A DNA stretch of 64,000 bases, from the NCBI RefSeq assembly GCF_051401765.1, contig NW_027480449.1:2356001-2420000 (forward strand). Reading direction: 5' to 3'. This document shows, one piece after another, positions 11,801 through 24,188 of the stretch. The stretch comes from Calliopsis andreniformis. Lineage: Eukaryota > Arthropoda > Insecta > Hymenoptera > Andrenidae. Made by a program: the position numbers and the translations under genes. Below the pieces are notes generated by a model, which saw nothing but the letters and a program-made list of their open reading frames with translations, was not told the origin of the DNA and did not search any database. Each line of letters opens with the position of its first letter. Position 1 is the first letter of the stretch.

Positions 11801-13065
11801 GAGGATTGAGGATTGCGAATTGAGGATTGAGGATTGAAGATTGAGGATTGAAGATTGAGTATTGAGGATAGAAGATTGAGGATTGAGGATTGCGAATTGA
11901 GGATTGAGAATTGAGGATTGAGGATTGAACATTGAGGACTGAGTGTTGAGGGTTGAGTGATGAGGATTGATGTTTGTGGATAGAGATTTGAAGATTGCAG
12001 ATTGAGTATTAAGTATTGAAAACTGTGAATTGAGGATGTTCTATTGGGGATTGAGGATTGACAACAGATTGTTGATGACTGAGGGCTGAAGATGGAGGAT
12101 TCAGGATTGAGGATTCAGAATTGAGGTTTGAGGACTGAGGATTGAGGATTGAGGATTGAGGATTGAGGATTGAGGGTTGAGGATTGAAGATTGAGGATTG
12201 AGGATTGAGGGTTGTGGATTGAGGACGAGGACTGAGGGTTGAGTATTGATGTTTGAGGTCTGAGGATTGAGGATTGAGGATTGAAAATTGAGGATCGAGG
12301 ATTGAGGAACGAAGATTGAAGATTGAGGATTGAGGATTGAGTATTGGAGATTGAGTATTGAGGATTGAAGATTGAGTATTGAGGATTGAAGATTGAGTGT
12401 TGAGGATTGAAGACTGATGATTGAGTGTTGAGAATTGAGGATAGATGGTTGAGTATTGAGGATTGAGGATTGAGGATTGAGGAGTGAGTATTGAAGATTG
12501 AGGATTTGGGACTGAGGATTGAAGATTGAGGATTGAGGATTGAGGATTGAGGATTGAGGATTGAGGATTGAAGATTGAGGATTGGGTATTGAGGATTGAA
12601 GAATGAGGATTGAGGATTGAGGATTGAGTATTGAGGAGTGAAGATTGAGTATTGAGGATTGAAGATAGACGATTGAGTATTGAGGATTGAGGATTGAGGA
12701 TTGAGGATTGAGGATTGAGGATTGAAGATTGCGTACCGAGGTTTGAAGATTAAGATTGAGGATTGAGGATTGAGGTTTGAGGATTGAAGAATGAGGATTG
12801 AGGATTGAGGATTGAGGATCGAGGATTGAGGATTGAGGATTGAAGATTGAGGATTGGGTATTGAGGATTGAGGATTGAGGATTGAGGATTGTGTATTGAG
12901 GATTGAGGATTGAGGATTGAAGATTGAATATTGATGATTGAAGATTGAGGATCGAGGATTGAGTGTTGTGGATTGAGGACGAGGACTGAGGGTAGAGTAT
13001 AGATGTTTGAGGTCTGAGGATTGAGGATTGAGGATTGAGAATTGAGGATTGAGGATTGAGGATTG

Positions 13066-16000
13066 AAGATTGAGGATTGGGTGTTGAGGATTGAAGAATG
13101 AGGATTGAGGATTGAGGATTGAGTATTGAGTATTTAAGATTGAGTATTGAGGATTGAAGATTGAGGATTGAGGATTGAGGATTGAGGATTGAGGATTGAC
13201 GATTGCGAATAGAAGATTGAGGATTGGGTATTGCGAATTGTACATTGAGGATTGAGGATTGAGGATTGAGGATTGAGGACTGAAGATTGAATATTGATGA
13301 TTGAAGATTGAGGATTGAGGATTGATGGTTGTGGATTGAGGACGAGGACTAAGGGGTGACTATTGCTGGTTGAGGTCTGAGGATTGAGGATTGAGGATTG
13401 AGAATTGAGGATTGAGGATTAAGGATTGAAGACTGACTATTGAGTATTGAGGACTGAGGATTGAGGATTGAGGATTGAGAATTGAAGATTGAGCATTGGG
13501 TAGTGAGGATTGAAGAATGAGGATTGAGGATTCAGGATTGAGGATTGAGTATTGAGGATTGAGGATTGAGGATTGAGGATTGAGAATTGATGATAGAGAA
13601 TTGGGGATTTAGGATTGACGATTGAGGATTGAGGATTGAAGATTGAGGACTGAGTGTTGAGGGTTGAGTGATGAGAATTGCTGTTTGTGGATTGAGATTT
13701 TAAGATTGAAGATTGGGGATCGAGTATTGAAAACTGAGAATTCAGGATACTCTATTGAGTATTGAGAATTGAGGATCGACGGTTGAGTATTGAGGATTGA
13801 TGGTTGAGGGTTGTGTTTTGAACATTGAGGATTGAGGATTGAGGATTGAGGATTGAGGATTGAGGATTGAGGATTGAGGATTGAAGATTGAGTATTGAGG
13901 ATTGTGGATTGAGAATGAGGGCTGAGGGTTGAGGTTTGATGGTTGAGTATTGAGGTTTGAGGATTAAGGATAGAGGATTGATTAATGAAAATTGAGTATC
14001 GTTGATTGAGGATTGAGGATTGAGGATTGAGGATTCAGGATTGAGGATTGAAGATCGAGTATTGAGGATTGAAGATTGAGGATTGAGGATTGAAGACTGA
14101 GGATTGAGGATTGTGGTTTGTGGATTGAGGACGAGGACTGAGGGCTGACTATTGACGTTTGAGGTCTGAATATTGAGGATTGAGGAGTTCAGGATTGAGG
14201 ATTGAAGATTGAAGATTGAGTATTGAGGATTGAAGTTGAGGATTGCGGATTGAGGATTGAGGGTTGAGGATTGAGGATTGAAGATTGAAGATTGAGTATT
14301 GAGGCGTTGAAGATTGAGTATTGAGGATTGAAGATTGAGGATTGAGGATTGAGGATTGAGGTATGAGGATTGAAGATTGAGGAGTGAGGATTGAGGATTG
14401 AGGATTGAAGATTGAGGATTGGGTATTGAGGATTGAAGAATGAGGATTGAGTATTGAGTATTGAGGATTGAGTATTGACGATTGAGTATCGATGATTGAA
14501 GATTGACGATTGAGGATTGAGGATTGAGGATTGAGGATTGAGGATTGAGGATTGAGGATTGAAGATTGAGTATTGAGTATTGAAGATGGAGGATTGAGGA
14601 TTGAGGATTGAGGATTGAGGATTGAAGATTGCGTACTGAGGATTGAAGATTAAGATTGAGGATTGAGGATTGAGGATTGAGGATTGAGGATTGAGGATTG
14701 AAGATTGAGGATTGCGTATTGAGGATAGAACATTGAGGATTGAGGATTGACTATTGAGGATTGAGGATTGAGGATTGAAGATTGAATATTGATGATTGGA
14801 AATTGAGGATTGAGGATTGATGGTTGTGGATTGAGGACGAGGTCTGTGGGTTGACTATTGCTGTTTGAGGTCTGAGGATTGAGGATTGAGGATTGAGAAT
14901 TGAGGATTGAGGATTGAGGATTGAAGATAGAGGATTGGGTATTGAGGATTGAAGAATGAGGATTGAGGATTGAGGACTGAGGATTGAGGATTGAAGACTG
15001 AGTGTTGAGGGTTGAGTGATGAGAATTGATGTTTGTGGATAGAGATTTGAAGATTGCAGATTGAGTATTGAGTATTGAAAACTGTGAATTGATGATATTC
15101 TCTTGAGGATTGAGGATTGACAACTGATTGTTGAGGACTGAGGGCTGAAGGTTGAGAATTCAGGATTGAGGATTCAGGAATGTGGTTTGAGGCCCGAGGG
15201 TTGAGGATTGAGGATTGAGGATTGAAAATTGAAGATTGAGGATTGAGTATTGGGTGTTGTGGGTTGAGGACGAGGACTGACGGTCGAGTATTGAGTATTG
15301 AGGATTGAGGATTGAGGATTGAAGATTGAGTATTGAGGATTGAAGATTGACGATTGAGGATTGAGGATTGAAGATTGAGTACTGAGGATTGAAGATTAAG
15401 ATTGAGGATTGAGGATTGAGGACTGAGGATTGAGGATTGAGGATTCAAGACTGAGTATTGAGGATTGAAGATTGAGGATTGAGGATTGAGGATTGAGGAT
15501 TGAGGATTGAGGATTGAGGATTGAAGATTGAGGATTGGGTATTGAGGATTGAAGAATGAGGATTGAGGATTGAGGATTGAGGATTGAGGATTGAAGATTG
15601 AGTATTGAGGATTGAAGATTGACGATTGAGGATTGAGGATTGAGGATTGAGGATTGAGGATTGATGATTGAGGATTGAAGATTGAGTATTGAGGACCGAG
15701 GATTGAGGATTGAAGACTGAGTGTTGAGGGTTGAGTGATGAGAATTGATGTTTGTGGATAGAGATTTGAAGATTGCAGATTGCGTATTGAGTATTGAAAA
15801 CTGTGAATTGATGATATTCTCTTGAGGATTGAGGATTGACAACTGATTGCTGAGGACTGAGGGCTGAAGGTTGAGGATTCAGGATTGAGGATTCAGGATT
15901 GTGGTTTGAGGACCGAGGATTGAGGATTGAGGATTGAGGATTGAGAATTGAAGATTGAGGATTGAGTATTGGTGGTTGTGGATTGAGGACGAGGACTGAC

Positions 16001-17068
16001 GGTTGAGTATTGATGTTTGAGGTCTGAGGATTGAGGATTGAGGATTGAGAATTGGGTATTGAGGATTGAAGATTGATGATTGTGTATTGCGGATTGAAGA
16101 ATGAGGATTGAGTATTGAGTATTGAGGATTGAGGATTCAAGATTGGGTATTGAGGATTGAAGATTGACGATTGAGGGTTGAGGATTGAGGATTGAGGATT
16201 GAGGATTGAGGATTGAGGATTGAGGATTCAAGATTGAGTATTGAGGATTGAAGAGTGAGGATTGAGGATTGAGGATTGGGGATTGAGGATTGAAGATTGA
16301 GTACTGAGGATTGAAGATTAAGATTGAGGATTGAGGATTGAGGATTGAGGATTGAGGACTGAGGATTGAAGATTGAGTATTGGGGATTGAACGTTGAGGA
16401 TTGTGGATTGAGGATTGAGGATTGAGGCTTGAATATTGAGGATTGGGGACTGAGTGTTGAGGGTTGAGTGATGAGAATTGATGTTTGTGGATAGAGATTT
16501 GAAGATTGCAGGTTGAGTATTGAGCATTGAAAACTGTGAAATCATGGTATTCTATTGAGGATTGAGGATTGACAACTGATTGCTGAGGACTGAGGGCTGA
16601 AGGTTGAGGATTCAGGATTGAGGATTGAGGGTTGAGGATTGAGGATTGAAGATTGAAGATTGAGTATTGAGGCGTTGAAGATTGAGTATTGAGGATTGAA
16701 GATTGAGGATTGAGGATTGAGGATTGAGGTATGAGGATTGAAGATTGAGGAGTGAGGATTGAGGATTGAGGATTGAAGATTGAGGATTGGGTATTGAGGA
16801 TTGAAGAATGAGGATTGAGTATTGAGTATTGAGGATTGAGTATTGACGATTGAGTATCGATGATTGAAGATTGACGATTGAGGATTGAGGATTGAGGATT
16901 GAGGATTGAGGATTGAGGATTGAGGATTGAAGATTGAGTATTGAGTATTGAAGATGGAGGATTGAGGATTGAGGATTGAGGATTGAGGATTGAAGATTGC
17001 GTACTGAGGATTGAAGATTAAGATTGAGGATTGAGGATTGAGGATTGAGGATTGAGGATTGAGGATTG
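13066..17068 (+). repeat. 4003-bp tandem duplication, copy 1
   Basis: This block matches the next one at a constant displacement of 4003 bp; for example the S1 variant C at 13683 matches 17688, and open-frame ends at 13245 and 15448 match 17248 and 19451. The right boundary falls in a heptamer run after the GATTAA unit near 17019, where the following text changes from the GATTGGGTGTT form to the GATTGCGTATT form. Within it, 14.26-16.63 kb is itself the start of a 2368-bp repeat. A difference from copy 2 is GATGAGAATTG here (13671) against GATGACAATTG there (17674), so the copies are not a literal duplicate. S1 blocks lie near 13683, 15029, 15749 and 16479. Confidence 0.88.
13647..13826 (+). 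repeat. S1 block, variant C
   Basis: This variant reads GCTGTTTGTGGATTGAG, GATTTTAAGATTG and GAGAATTCAGGATACTC, and ends with GTTGTGTTTTGAACATTG. It carries an EcoRI hexamer, GAATTC. Other copies lie near 17688, 38033, 41685, 44463 and 48088. The copies at 13683 and 17688 have GGGGATCGAG where the later four have GGGGATTGAG. Confidence 0.83.
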
Positions 17069-20000
17069 AAGATTGAGGATTGGGTGTTGAGGATTGAAGA
17101 ATGAGGATTGAGGATTGAGGATTGAGTATTGAGTATTTAAGATTGAGTATTGAGGATTGAAGATTGAGGATTGAGGATTGAGGATTGAGGATTGAGGATT
17201 GACGATTGCGAATAGAAGATTGAGGATTGGGTATTGCGAATTGTACATTGAGGATTGAGGATTGAGGATTGAGGATTGAGGACTGAAGATTGAATATTGA
17301 TGATTGAAGATTGAGGATTGAGGATTGATGGTTGTGGATTGAGGACGAGGACTAAGGGGTGACTATTGCTGGTTGAGGTCTGAGGATTGAGGATTGAGGA
17401 TTGAGAATTGAGGATTGAGGATTGAGGATTGAAGACTGACTATTGAGTATTGAGGACTGAGGATTGAGGATTGAGGATTGAGAATTGAAGATTGAGCATT
17501 GGGTAGTGAGGATTGAAGAATGAGGATTGAGGATTCAGGATTGAGGATTGAGTATTGAGGATTGAGGATTGAGGATTGAGGATTGAGAATTGATGATAGA
17601 GAATTGGGGATTTAGGATTGACGATTGAGGATTGAGGATTGAAGATTGAGGACTGAGTGTTGAGGGTTGAGTGATGACAATTGCTGTTTGTGGATTGAGA
17701 TTTTAAGATTGAAGATTGGGGATCGAGTATTGAAAACTGAGAATTCAGGATACTCTATTGAGTATTGAGAATTGAGGATCGACGGTTGAGTATTGAGGAT
17801 TGATGGTTGAGGGTTGTGTTTTGAACATTGAGGATTGAGGATTGAGGATTGAGGATTGAGGATTGAGGATTGAGGATTGAGGATTGAAGATTGAGTATTG
17901 AGGATTGTGGATTGAGAATGAGGGCTGAGGGTTGAGGTTTGATGGTTGAGTATTGAGGTTTGAGGATTAAGGATAGAGGATTGATTAATGAAAATTGAGT
18001 ATCGTTGATTGAGGATTGAGGATTGAGGATTGAGGATTCAGGATTGAGGATTGAAGATCGAGTATTGAGGATTGAAGATTGAGGATTGAGGATTGAAGAC
18101 TGAGGATTGAGCATTGTGGTTTGTGGATTGAGGACGAGGACTGAGGGCTGACTATTGACGTTTGAGGTCTGAATATTGAGGATTGAGGAGTTCAGGATTG
18201 AGGATTGAAGATTGAAGATTGAGTATTGAGGATTGAAGTTGAGGATTGCGGATTGAGGATTGAGGGTTGAGGATTGAGGATTGAAGATTGAAGATTGAGT
18301 ATTGAGGCGTTGAAGATTGAGTATTGAGGATTGAAGATTGAGGATTGAGGATTGAGGATTGAGGTATGAGGATTGAAGATTGAGGAGTGAGGATTGAGGA
18401 TTGAGGATTGAAGATTGAGGATTGGGTATTGAGGATTGAAGAATGAGGATTGAGTATTGAGTATTGAGGATTGAGTATTGACGATTGAGTATCGATGATT
18501 GAAGATTGACGATTGAGGATTGAGGATTGAGGATTGAGGATTGAGGATTGAGGATTGAGGATTGAAGATTGAGTATTGAGTATTGAAGATGGAGGATTGA
18601 GGATTGAGGATTGAGGATTGAGGATTGAAGATTGCGTACTGAGGATTGAAGATTAAGATTGAGGATTGAGGATTGAGGATTGAGGATTGAGGATTGAGGA
18701 TTGAAGATTGAGGATTGCGTATTGAGGATAGAACATTGAGGATTGAGGATTGACTATTGAGGATTGAGGATTGAGGATTGAAGATTGAATATTGATGATT
18801 GGAAATTGAGGATTGAGGATTGATGGTTGTGGATTGAGGACGAGGTCTGTGGGTTGACTATTGCTGTTTGAGGTCTGAGGATTGAGGATTGAGGATTGAG
18901 AATTGAGGATTGAGGATTGAGGATTGAAGATAGAGGATTGGGTATTGAGGATTGAAGAATGAGGATTGAGGATTGAGGACTGAGGATTGAGGATTGAAGA
19001 CTGAGTGTTGAGGGTTGAGTGATGAGAATTGATGTTTGTGGATAGAGATTTGAAGATTGCAGATTGAGTATTGAGTATTGAAAACTGTGAATTGATGATA
19101 TTCTCTTGAGGATTGAGGATTGACAACTGATTGTTGAGGACTGAGGGCTGAAGGTTGAGAATTCAGGATTGAGGATTCAGGAATGTGGTTTGAGGCCCGA
19201 GGGTTGAGGATTGAGGATTGAGGATTGAAAATTGAAGATTGAGGATTGAGTATTGTGTGTTGTGGGTTGAGGACGAGGACTGACGGTCGAGTATTGAGTA
19301 TTGAGGATTGAGGATTGAGGATTGAAGATTGAGTATTGAGGATTGAAGATTGACGATTGAGGATTGAGGATTGAAGATTGAGTACTGAGGATTGAAGATT
19401 AAGATTGAGGATTGAGGATTGAGGACTGAGGATTGAGGATTGAGGATTCAAGACTGAGTATTGAGGATTGAAGATTGAGGATTGAGGATTGAGGATTGAG
19501 GATTGAGGATTGAGGATTGAGGATTGAAGATTGAGGATTGGGTATTGAGGATTGAAGAATGAGGATTGAGGATTGAGGATTGAGGATTGAGGATTGAAGA
19601 TTGAGTATTGAGGATTGAAGATTGACGATTGAGGATTGAGGATTGAGGATTGAGGATTGAGGATTGATGATTGAGGATTGAAGATTGAGTATTGAGGACC
19701 GAGGATTGAGGATTGAAGACTGAGTGTTGAGGGTTGAGTGATGAGAATTGATGTTTGTGGATAGAGATTTGAAGATTGCAGATTGCGTATTGAGTATTGA
19801 AAACTGTGAATTGATGATATTCTCTTGAGGATTGAGGATTGACAACTGATTGCTGAGGACTGAGGGCTGAAGGTTGAGGATTCAGGATTGAGGATTCAGG
19901 ATTGTGGTTTGAGGACCGAGGATTGAGGATTGAGGATTGAGGATTGAGAATTGAAGATTGAGGATTGAGTATTGGTGGTTGTGGATTGAGGACGAGGACT

Positions 20001-21071
20001 GACGGTTGAGTATTGATGTTTGAGGTCTGAGGATTGAGGATTGAGGATTGAGAATTGGGTATTGAGGATTGAAGATTGATGATTGTGTATTGCGGATTGA
20101 AGAATGAGGATTGAGTATTGAGTATTGAGGATTGAGGATTCAAGATTGGGTATTGAGGATTGAAGATTGACGATTGAGGGTTGAGGATTGAGGATTGAGG
20201 ATTGAGGATTGAGGATTGAGGATTGAGGATTCAAGATTGAGTATTGAGGATTGAAGAGTGAGGATTGAGGATTGAGGATTGGGGATTGAGGATTGAAGAT
20301 TGAGTACTGAGGATTGAAGATTAAGATTGAGGATTGAGGATTGAGGATTGAGGATTGAGGACTGAGGATTGAAGATTGAGTATTGGGGATTGAACGTTGA
20401 GGATTGTGGATTGAGGATTGAGGATTGAGGCTTGAATATTGAGGATTGGGGACTGAGTGTTGAGGGTTGAGTGATGAGAATTGATGTTTGTGGATAGAGA
20501 TTTGAAGATTGCAGGTTGAGTATTGAGCATTGAAAACTGTGAAATCATGGTATTCTATTGAGGATTGAGGATTGACAACTGATTGCTGAGGACTGAGGGC
20601 TGAAGGTTGAGGATTCAGGATTGAGGATTGAGGGTTGAGGATTGAGGATTGAAGATTGAAGATTGAGTATTGAGGCGTTGAAGATTGAGTATTGAGGATT
20701 GAAGATTGAGGATTGAGGATTGAGGATTGAGGTATGAGGATTGAAGATTGAGGAGTGAGGATTGAGGATTGAGGATTGAAGATTGAGGATTGGGTATTGA
20801 GGATTGAAGAATGAGGATTGAGTATTGAGTATTGAGGATTGAGTATTGACGATTGAGTATCGATGATTGAAGATTGACGATTGAGGATTGAGGATTGAGG
20901 ATTGAGGATTGAGGATTGAGGATTGAGGATTGAAGATTGAGTATTGAGTATTGAAGATGGAGGATTGAGGATTGAGGATTGAGGATTGAGGATTGAAGAT
21001 TGCGTACTGAGGATTGAAGATTAAGATTGAGGATTGAGGATTGAGGATTGAGGATTGAGGATTGAGGATTG
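17069..21071 (+). repeat. 4003-bp tandem duplication, copy 2
   Basis: Second copy of the preceding block. It carries private changes: C in GATGACAATTG at 17677, and TATTGTGTGTTG near 19254 where copy 1 has TATTGGGTGTTG. S1 blocks lie near 17688, 19032, 19752 and 20483, mirroring copy 1. The right part (from 19.72 kb) is also the start of the 6.85-kb duplication, so the two duplications overlap. The order of events cannot be fixed by eye. No gene is seen. Confidence 0.88.
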
Positions 21072-22985
21072 AAGATTGAGGATTGCGTATTGAGGATAGA
21101 ACATTGAGGATTGAGGATTGACTATTGAGGATTGAGGATTGAGGATTGAAGATTGAATATTGATGATTGGAAATTGAGGATTGAGGATTGATGGTTGTGG
21201 ATTGAGGACGAGGTCTGTGGGTTGACTATTGCTGTTTGAGGTCTGAGGATTGAGGATTGAGGATTGAGAATTGAGGATTGAGGATTGAGGATTGAAGATA
21301 GAGGATTGGGTATTGAGGATTGAAGAATGAGGATTGAGGATTGAGGACTGAGGATTGAGGATTGAAGACTGTGTGTTGAGGGTTGAGTGATGAGAATTGA
21401 TGTTTGTGGATAGAGATTTGAAGATTGCAGATTGAGTATTGAGTATTGAAAACTGTGAATTGATGATATTCTCTTGAGGATTGAGGATTGACAACTGATT
21501 GTTGAGGACTGAGGGCTGAAGGTTGAGAATTCAGGATTGAGGATTCAGGAATGTGGTTTGAGGCCCGAGGGTTGAGGATTGAGGATTGAGGATTGAAAAT
21601 TGAAGATTGAGGATTGAGTATTGGGTGTTGTGGGTTGAGGACGAGGACTGACGGTCGAGTATTGAGTATTGAGGATTGAGGATTGAGGATTGAAGATTGA
21701 GTATTGAGGATTGAAGATTGACGATTGAGGATTGAGGATTGAAGATTGAGTACTGAGGATTGAAGATTAAGATTGAGGATTGAGGATTGAGGACTGAGGA
21801 TTGAGGATTGAGGATTCAAGACTGAGTATTGAGGATTGAAGATTGAGGATTGAGGATTGAGGATTGAGGATTGAGGATTGAGGATTGAGGATTGAAGATT
21901 GAGGATTGGGTATTGAGGATTGAAGAATGAGGATTGAGGATTGAGGATTGAGGATTGAGGATTGAAGATTGAGTATTGAGGATTGAAGATTGACGATTGA
22001 GGATTGAGGATTGAGGATTGAGGATTGAGGATTGATGATTGAGGATTGAAGATTGAGTATTGAGGACCGAGGATTGAGGATTGAAGACTGAGTGTTGAGG
22101 GTTGAGTGATGAGAATTGATGTTTGTGGATAGAGATTTGAAGATTGCAGATTGCGTATTGAGTATTGAAAACTGTGAATTGATGATATTCTCTTGAGGAT
22201 TGAGGATTGACAACTGATTGCTGAGGACTGAGGGCTGAAGGTTGAGGATTCAGGATTGAGGATTCAGGATTGTGGTTTGAGGACCGAGGATTGAGGATTG
22301 AGGATTGAGGATTGAGAATTGAAGATTGAGGATTGAGTATTGGTGGTTGTGGATTGAGGACGAGGACTGACGGTTGAGTATTGATGTTTGAGGTCTGAGG
22401 ATTGAGGATTGAGGATTGAGAATTGGGTATTGAGGATTGAAGATTGATGATTGTGTATTGCGGATTGAAGAATGAGGATTGAGTATTGAGTATTGAGGAT
22501 TGAGGATTCAAGATTGGGTATTGAGGATTGAAGATTGACGATTGAGGGTTGAGGATTGAGTATTGAGGATTGAGGATTGAGGATTGAGGATTCAAGATTG
22601 AGTATTGAGGATTGAAGAGTGAGGATTGAGGATTGAGGATTGGGGATTGAGGATTGAAGATTGAGTACTGAGGATTGAAGATTAAGATTGAGGATTGAGG
22701 ATTGAGGATTGAGGATTGAGGACTGAGGATTGAAGATTGAGTATTGGGGATTGAACGTTGAGGATTGTGGATTGAGGATTGAGGATTGAGGCTTGAATAT
22801 TGAGGATTGGGGACTGAGTGTTGAGGGTTGAGTGATGAGAATTGATGTTTGTGGATACAGATTTGAAGATTGCAGGTTGAGTATTGAGCATTGAAAACTG
22901 TGAAATCATGGTATTCTATTGAGGATTGAGGATTGACAACTGATTGCTGAGGACTGAGGGCTGAAGGTTGAGGATTCAGGATTGA
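18260..22985 (+). repeat. 2368-bp tandem repeat, two adjacent copies
   Basis: From about 18.26 kb the sequence repeats at about 20.63 kb with displacement 2368; the GATTAA units at 18652 and 21020 and the S1 blocks at 19032 and 21400 correspond. The displacement falls to 2361 near 22.56 kb because the second copy lost one heptamer. The same 2368-bp step is visible at 14.26-16.63 kb against 16.63-17.03 kb, so this unit pre-dates the 4003-bp duplication. Its length equals 339 heptamers minus 5, which matches the phase-shifting units counted inside it (three GACGAG, three GATTAA, one GAGGCGTT). Confidence 0.82.
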
Positions 22986-24188
22986 GGATTCAGGATTGTG
23001 GTTTGAGGACCGAGGATTGAGGATTGAGGATTGAGGATTGAGAATTGAAGATTGAGGATTGAGTATTGGTGGTTGTGGATTGAGGACGAGGACTGACGGT
23101 TGAGTATTGATGTTTGAGGTCTGAGGATTGAGGATTGAGGATTGAGAATTGGGTATTGAGGATTGAAGATTGATGATTGTGTATTGCGGATTGAAGAATG
23201 AGGATTGAGTATTGAGTATTGAGGATTGAGGATTCAAGATTGGGTATTGGGGATTGAAGATTGACGATTGAGGGTTGAGGATTGAGGATTGAGGATTGAG
23301 GATTGAGGATTGAGGATTCAAGATTGAGTATTGAGGATTGAAGAGTGAGGATTGAGGATTGAGGATTGGGGATTGAGGATTGAAGATTGAGTACTGAGGA
23401 TTGAAGATTAAGATTGAGGATTGAGGATTGAGGATTGAGGATTGAGGACTGAGGATTGAAGATTGAGTATTGGGGATTGAACGTTGAGGATTGTGGATTG
23501 AGGATTGAGGATTGAGGCTTGAATATTGAGGATTGGGGACTGAGTGTTGAGGGTTGAGTGATGAGAATTGATGTTTGTGGATAGAGATTTGAAGATTGCA
23601 GGTTGAGTATTGAGCATTGAAAACTGTGAAATCATGGTATTCTATTGAGGATTGAGGATGGACCACTGATTGTTGAGGACTGAGGGCTGAAGATTGAGGA
23701 TTCAGGATTGAGGATTCAGGATAGAGGTTTGAGGACTGAAGATTGAGGATTGAGGATTGAGGATTGAGGATTGAGGACTGAAGATTGAATATTGATGGTT
23801 GAGGACTGAGGATTGAGGATTGATGGTTGTGGATTGAGGACGAGGACTGAGGGTTGAGTATTGCTGTTTGAGGTCTGAGGATTGAGGATTGAGGATCGAG
23901 AATTGAGGATTGAAGATTGCGTACCGAGGATTGAAGATTAAGATTGAGGATTGAGGATTGAGGATTGAGGATTGAAGATTGAGGATTGAGGATTGAGGAT
24001 TGAGGATTGATGATTGAGGATTGAAGATTGAGTATTGAGGACCGAGGATTGAGGATTGAAGACTGAGTGTTGAGGGTTGAGTGATGAGAATTGATGTTTG
24101 TGGATAGAGATTTGAAGATTGCAGATTGCGTATTGAGTATTGAAAACTGTGAATTGATGATATTCTCTTGAGGATTGAGGATTGACAA
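21816..24188 (-). other. Longest open frame (790 codons), judged not a gene
   Basis: The frame reads SSILNPQ and variants from end to end. It begins at a TTG, has no unique start region, and ends at a stop made by a base change in a repeat unit. Neighbouring - frames read the same heptapeptide, and the S1 blocks inside it give the TVFNTQYSICNLQISIHKHQ motif in whichever frame they are read. Changes fall on all codon positions. A near-identical frame lies at 28668-31040 in the second 6.85-kb copy, and dozens of shorter ones exist. All are by-products of a 7-bp unit without stops on this strand. I find no evidence of translation; expression data could overturn this. Confidence 0.9.
22193..23644 (+). 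repeat. 726-bp tandem step, two copies
   Basis: The segment about 22193-22918 repeats at 22919-23644, displacement 726, with matching S1 variant B blocks and GATTAA units at 22681 and 23407. Differences include a GGATACAG variant near 22853 (GGATAGAG in the second copy) and one heptamer fewer near 22.56 kb. The same pair recurs in the second 6.85-kb copy (29.05-30.50 kb). Length is 104 heptamers minus 2, explained by one GACGAG and one GATTAA. This is probably the basic level-3 cassette, since most S1 spacings here are 720-731 bp. Confidence 0.85.

Larger units (their letters stand above)
6111..13065 (+). repeat. Diverged, low-copy part of the heptamer array
   Basis: This stretch is still heptameric throughout but has fewer close copies elsewhere in the window, and variant units are more mixed. 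S1 blocks lie near 6339, 7366, 9837 and 11967, so their spacing is wider and less regular than the 720-730 bp seen further right. Internal similarity exists: about 9.41-9.78 kb matches 11.46-11.83 kb at 2050, sharing GATTTGGGACTGAGG. The part from about 12.1 to 13.25 kb shares long segments with 3.6-4.36 kb. It may be an older part of the array that escaped recent homogenisation. No gene is seen. Confidence 0.75.
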
